Part shown: positions 60,772-64,000 of the stretch, piece after piece
Position numbering within the stretch: position 1 is the first letter of the stretch
Layout of the letters: every line of letters begins with the position of its first letter
Assembly: GCF_032595355.1 (NCBI RefSeq)
Contig: NZ_JASMWN010000010.1
Coordinates: 101,762-165,761, forward strand
Source of the DNA: Sedimentitalea todarodis
GTDB taxonomy: Bacteria; Pseudomonadota; Alphaproteobacteria; Rhodobacterales; Rhodobacteraceae
Length of the DNA stretch: 64,000 nucleotides
Direction: 5' to 3'
Made by a program: the position numbers and the translations under genes
The notes under the pieces: model-generated
Seen by the model: the letters and a program-made list of their open reading frames with translations, nothing else
What the model was told of the DNA's origin: nothing
Database searches by the model: none

Positions 60772-61467
60772 GTGCCGAAACTAGACGAAAGCCTTCTGGA
60801 CGGGTTACCGCCCTTTTCTCGCTTGGAGCGCTCGCAGATCCGAGAAATCCTCGAGAGGGCGGCATCGCGCCGCTATGAGGAAGGTACGGTGATCTTCAGC
60901 GAGGGGCATGACGCCGAACGGTTCTATTTGCTGCTGGACGGCTATCTGCGGGTGGTTCGTACGACACCGGGTGGAGATCAGATCATCGTCCTGCACATCT
61001 CGCCCGGACAATTGTTCGGGATCGCCCCGGCTCTGCACCGCGATACCTATCCGGGAACGGCCATCGCGGCAGTCGAGTCTATCGCGTTGTCATGGCCAGT
61101 GCGCCTATGGCCGGAATTCACTGCGAAATACGACAGCTTTGCGACTGAAACCTACAAGATTCTGAGTCAGCGTCTGGGTCAGGTTCAGGATACCCTGATC
61201 GAAATGGCGACGCAGGCCGTCGAGAAACGGGTCGCGGCCGCGGTGTTGCGGATGGTCAATCAGAGTGGGCGAAAGACCGACGCCGGAATTGAAATCGCCT
61301 TTCCGGTCACGCGCCAGAATATTTCGGACATGACCGGGACAACGCTGCATACGGTCAGTCGCCTGCTGTCGGCCTGGGAAAGGGACGGGATCGTGCAGAC
61401 CAGCCGCAAGCACATCGTCGTCACCGACCCCTACCGGCTGCTGGAACTGACCGGCGGTGTCGGCTGA
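60772..61467 (+). CDS. Crp/Fnr family regulator without Fe-S cysteines (NnrR/Dnr-like)
   Basis: 231 residues from a GTG. The cyclic-nucleotide-binding fold (EGTVIFSEGHDAERFYLLLDGYLRVV, ISPGQLFGIAPAL) is followed by a Crp helix-turn-helix (VTRQNISDMTGTTLHTVSRLLSAWERDGIV). No Cys occurs anywhere, so it is not an Fe-S FNR. Together with the convergent DUF1858 gene this resembles NO-sensing NnrR/Dnr-type members of the family. The ligand is unproved. Confidence 0.87.
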   Translation: MPKLDESLLDGLPPFSRLERSQIREILERAASRRYEEGTVIFSEGHDAERFYLLLDGYLRVVRTTPGGDQIIVLHISPGQLFGIAPALHRDTYPGTAIAAVESIALSWPVRLWPEFTAKYDSFATETYKILSQRLGQVQDTLIEMATQAVEKRVAAAVLRMVNQSGRKTDAGIEIAFPVTRQNISDMTGTTLHTVSRLLSAWERDGIVQTSRKHIVVTDPYRLLELTGGVG

Positions 61468-61501
61468 TCTGGCGCGAGGGCCATGGTGTTTCGGTTTCCA
61501 A

Positions 61502-61723
61502 TCATGCCGATTTGCCATGCGCCAGCCTGGCATGCAGTTCGCCGCGGAACACCTCCTCATCCAGCTTGTAGCGCGCGCAGGCCTCCGCGATCGTGTGAAA
61601 CGGCGTGATCGGACAGCCCGGGCAGAGCATCCGGTGATCCAGAAACACCGCTGCCAGGTCGGGCCAGCGCGCGAAGAGCTCTGACAGGGGCAAATCGGGA
61701 TCATCGAAATCCGGGCGGTGCAT
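61502..61723 (-). CDS. DUF1858 domain protein
   Basis: 73 residues. The DUF1858 core is complete: LSELFARWPDLAAVFLDHRMLCPGCPI with the Cys-x-x-Cys pair, then PFHTIAEACARYKLD. The domain often accompanies hybrid cluster proteins and nitrogen-oxide regulation, and may bind a metal or sense redox. The ATG at 61723 is preceded by GGGGAG. A palindromic Crp/Fnr-type site lies about 59 bases upstream, and the regulator gene converges on it from the other side. Confidence 0.88.
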   Translation of the reverse strand: MHRPDFDDPDLPLSELFARWPDLAAVFLDHRMLCPGCPITPFHTIAEACARYKLDEEVFRGELHARLAHGKSA

Positions 61724-62020
61724 GGTGCTCCCCACTAGTTAGGGACATGGTGTCACCGGCAGGCGCGGCATTCTTTGCGCTGGCGCAAACAACGGTCAGA
61801 CCCCGATCAGCACCGATCGTGCATTGGCCTGTGACATTGTCCGGTCTATCCCCCATGGAGTTGCACCGATCAGATGGGCAGGTCGGTGATCGCTTCTCCC
61901 TTCCTCTCCGTGCCCCGGTCAACCGGGCGCTTCGGGTTTGCGCCGCCCATCTCGAATGATGATGATCGCCGGCACAAATGCGAATTCCACATCCATGCCA
62001 TTTCGGGTTATTCAGCAGTC
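61724..62020. other. Intergenic region between the DUF1858 and LysE genes
   Basis: 297 bases between divergent genes, holding the palindrome at 61774-61789 and presumably both promoters. No clear -35/-10 pair stands out, and no gene is supported. Confidence 0.4.
61774..61789. promoter_or_regulatory. Palindromic Crp/Fnr-type site upstream of the DUF1858 gene
   Basis: TTTGCGC-TG-GCGCAAA is a perfect 16-base palindrome. Its core, TTGCG-N4-CGCAA, has the TTG-N8-CAA geometry of Crp/Fnr-family sites and resembles the NnrR-type boxes I recall from Rhodobacter. The centre lies 59 bases upstream of the DUF1858 ATG. The adjacent Crp/Fnr regulator is the obvious candidate to bind it. Confidence 0.7.
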
Positions 62021-62614
62021 ATGGACATGGACCTGTTTCTGGCGCTTGCGCTCTTCGCCTTTGTTTCGTCAATCACGCCGGGGCCGAACAACCTGATGCT
62101 GATGACGTCTGGCGCCAATTTCGGCTTTCGCCGGACCATTCCGCACATGCTGGGCGTCGGGCTGGGTTTCGTGCTGATGATCCTGCTGCTCGGGGCGGGG
62201 CTGGTGCGCCTCTTTGATGCCTATCCGGTCGCCTATGACCTGCTCAAGGCGATCAGCGTCGTTTACCTGTTGTTCCTCGCCTACAAGATCGCAACCGCAG
62301 CCCCGGTCAGCAAGTCAGCGGACGTGGGGAAGCCCATGACATTCCTGCAGGCCGCGGCCTTTCAGTGGGTCAACCCCAAGGCCTGGGCGATGGCCCTGAC
62401 CGCGATCAGCGCGTACACCCCGTCGCAGAGTTTCGGCTCGGTCCTTCTGGTGGGCGCGGTGTTCGGTGCGATCAATCTGCCTTCGGTCGGGAGTTGGACC
62501 CTGCTGGGGCAGCAACTCGCGCGGATCCTCACCAATCGCACCCGGTTGGTCGCGTTCAACTGGACGATGGCGGCTTTGCTGGTGGCGTCGCTCTATCCGG
62601 TGATCTGGTCCTGA
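62021..62614 (+). CDS. LysE/RhtB family amino acid exporter
   Basis: 197 residues with about six hydrophobic helices. The family N-terminus (FALVSS-like FAFVSSITPGPNNLMLMTSGANFG) is diagnostic, followed by VVYLLFLAYKIA and FLQAAAFQWVNPKAWAMALTAI. It probably exports an amino acid or a homoserine-lactone-like compound. The ATG at 62021 is preferred; the open frame before it does not match the family. Confidence 0.93.
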   Translation: MDMDLFLALALFAFVSSITPGPNNLMLMTSGANFGFRRTIPHMLGVGLGFVLMILLLGAGLVRLFDAYPVAYDLLKAISVVYLLFLAYKIATAAPVSKSADVGKPMTFLQAAAFQWVNPKAWAMALTAISAYTPSQSFGSVLLVGAVFGAINLPSVGSWTLLGQQLARILTNRTRLVAFNWTMAALLVASLYPVIWS

Positions 62615-62834
62615 CCGGAACGGACGGCAGGCAAAGCGGAACAGCAAACAGCGCCGGAGGCACGTGTTCTGGGCGCGCACGCGGTCTGCGCAAGGCTTCG
62701 CTCTCACCTGCACCAAGTCCATTCGCGCCGAGATCTGGCGGTTGAGGATGTCGCAGGACCAGAATTCGGCACCGGCGGCAATTGCAAACGCCCGCGCCAT
62801 TGGCCATATACGCATCAATCACGGGAGCGCGACG

Positions 62835-63797
62835 ATGACCCAGTATCTGGATTTCGAAAAACCCCTCGCTGAAATCGAAGGCAAGGCAGAGGAATTGCGT
62901 GCGCTCGCGCGCGCGAACGAAGAGATGGACGTTGCGGACGAAGCGGCAGCGCTGGATCAGAAAGCGGCCAAGTTGCTCGACGATCTTTATGCGGAACTGA
63001 CCCCCTGGCGCCGATGCCAGGTCGCCCGCCATCCCGAACGGCCCCATTGCAAGGACTACCTCAAGGCGCTGTTCACCGAATTTACCCCGCTTGCCGGTGA
63101 TCGGAACTTTGCCGACGATCTGGCGGTGATGGGCGGTCTTGCCCGGTTCAGGGATCAGCCGGTGGTGGTGATCGGCCACGAAAAGGGCAGTGACACCAAA
63201 TCTCGTATCGAACGCAACTTTGGCATGGCCCGTCCCGAAGGGTATCGCAAGGCGGTGCGGCTGATGAACATCGCCGACCGGTTCAACCTGCCGGTCGTGA
63301 CGCTTGTGGACACCGCCGGTGCCTATCCCGGCAAAGGTGCCGAAGAGCGCGGCCAGTCCGAAGCGATCGCCCGCTCGACCGAAGCCTGCCTGCAAATCGG
63401 CGTGCCGCTGGTCAGCGTGATCATCGGCGAAGGCGGATCGGGCGGGGCGGTTGCCTTTGCCACGGCCAATCGCGTCGCGATGCTGGAACATTCCGTCTAT
63501 TCGGTGATTTCGCCCGAAGGCTGCGCCTCGATCCTCTGGAAGAACTCCGAAAAGATGCGCGAAGCTGCCGAAGCCTTGCGCCTCACCGCACAGGATCTGA
63601 AAAAGCTGGGCGTGATCGACCGCATCATTCCCGAACCCAGAGGCGGTGCACATCGGGACAAGCAAACGGCCATGGCGGCGGTCGAAAAGGCCATCGCGTC
63701 GATGCTCGACGATCTCAAGAAAAAGGATCGTGCAGCCCTGATCGCCGACCGCCGGAACAAGTATCTCGACATGGGCACCAAGGGGCTGGCGGCCTGA
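62835..63797 (+). CDS. accA: Acetyl-CoA carboxylase carboxyltransferase subunit alpha
   Basis: 320 residues, the family length. It transfers the carboxyl group from biotin to acetyl-CoA together with AccD, the first committed step of fatty acid synthesis. Visible are YLDFEKPLAEIEGKAEEL, the oxyanion loops VVTLVDTAGAYPGKGAEERGQSEAIARS and IIGEGGSGGAVAFA, and VISPEGCASILWK. ATG at 62835 with GGGAGCG upstream. The open frame 57 codons further upstream is not family-like. accD and the biotin subunit genes are not in the window. Confidence 0.96.
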   Translation: MTQYLDFEKPLAEIEGKAEELRALARANEEMDVADEAAALDQKAAKLLDDLYAELTPWRRCQVARHPERPHCKDYLKALFTEFTPLAGDRNFADDLAVMGGLARFRDQPVVVIGHEKGSDTKSRIERNFGMARPEGYRKAVRLMNIADRFNLPVVTLVDTAGAYPGKGAEERGQSEAIARSTEACLQIGVPLVSVIIGEGGSGGAVAFATANRVAMLEHSVYSVISPEGCASILWKNSEKMREAAEALRLTAQDLKKLGVIDRIIPEPRGGAHRDKQTAMAAVEKAIASMLDDLKKKDRAALIADRRNKYLDMGTKGLAA

Positions 63798-64000
63798 GTC
63801 CAGTGCGAATGGGGGATGTCTGCTGTGCGGGACGATGTGTGAATTAGCTGCGTTTGCGCAGCAGGCTGCTTTGACCCGCATGCACTAAATCGCTTCGCGA
63901 TATGGGCGCTTGTGACGTGGGTTGCGCGTAGTCGGGATTTGTTTCGCGGATTGTGAAGTTGAGAGTTTGCTGTTGATCGAGGTGATTTTGCCTCGGTTGA
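63798..64000. other. Region after accA to the window edge
   Basis: 203 bases without a gene. It contains the hairpin GCTGCG-TTTG-CGCAGC (63847-63862), about 50 bases past the accA stop, and the short palindrome ATCGC-TTC-GCGAT (63889-63901). Either may help end the accA transcript; neither has a T tract. Confidence 0.4.

Overview
The window is a contiguous piece of an alphaproteobacterial chromosome, most likely from the Roseobacter group of the Rhodobacteraceae. This rests on high GC (roughly 60 percent by eye), dense short-overlap operons, and gene orders I associate with that family: DUF6446-glyS-ppdK, an extended folB with folP and glmM, a hisB/hisH/hisA/hisF/hisE cluster, and lipoprotein-dac-tmk-holB-tatD-MBL hydrolase. 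The genus cannot be fixed from what is visible. I see no integrase, transposase, prophage or CRISPR array.

Layout. 1-9570 (+): end of a DUF6446-like gene, a 46-residue membrane ORF, glyS, pyruvate phosphate dikinase, a SleB-type cell wall hydrolase closed by a strong terminator, then folB-folP-glmM. 9592-13926: DMT exporter, ilvC, and divergent from ilvC two overlapping Lrp/AsnC regulators and a class V aminotransferase. 13957-19892: UbiH-type hydroxylase, HAD nucleotidase, GntR regulator, a membrane GT2 glycosyltransferase with an N-terminal MshEN domain, and carA. 20077-26202: YqeY protein, DUF2244 protein, tandem SpoIIAA-like protein, ctaD with a perfect FNR-type box upstream, a HIT protein, a decayed MerR gene, lipB and tRNA-Leu(GAG). 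26876-31887: hydantoinase/oxoprolinase A and B plus a FAD amine oxidoreductase, followed by a beta-barrel outer membrane protein with its own terminator. 33079-38586: five his genes on the minus strand, interrupted by plus-strand DUF302, DUF2147 and DUF2306 genes; the last is divergent from a TetR gene across a double palindrome. 38772-43024: accessory stretch with a possibly frameshifted unknown gene, a stand-alone AsnC ligand-binding domain, a three-gene von Willebrand A / membrane protein operon and an AT-rich membrane protein gene overlapping parE. 43017-51448: parE, AEC transporter, MBL hydrolase, tatD, holB, tmk, a D,D-carboxypeptidase and a lipoprotein. 51687-60345: a nine-gene minus-strand operon (binding protein, creatininase family, two permeases, ATPase, class III aminotransferase, BKACE, GNAT, HDAC-like amidohydrolase) with a divergent LysR gene. 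60772-63797: Crp/Fnr regulator, DUF1858 protein with a palindromic Crp/Fnr-type site upstream, LysE exporter and accA.

How it works together. Much of the window is housekeeping: translation, folate, cell-wall precursor, histidine, branched-chain amino acid, pyrimidine/arginine, fatty acid, lipoate, ubiquinone and replication functions. The accessory content is mainly nitrogenous-compound catabolism (the hydantoinase locus and the BKACE/aminotransferase operon), respiratory or nitrogen-oxide-type regulation (FNR box at ctaD, Crp/Fnr-DUF1858 pair), and small unknown membrane or periplasmic systems. The best candidate for an undescribed system is the 51687-60345 operon, which reads as import of a small amide or amino compound, hydrolysis, transamination and beta-keto acid cleavage. 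Second-tier candidates are the vWA three-gene operon and the MshEN-glycosyltransferase fusion.
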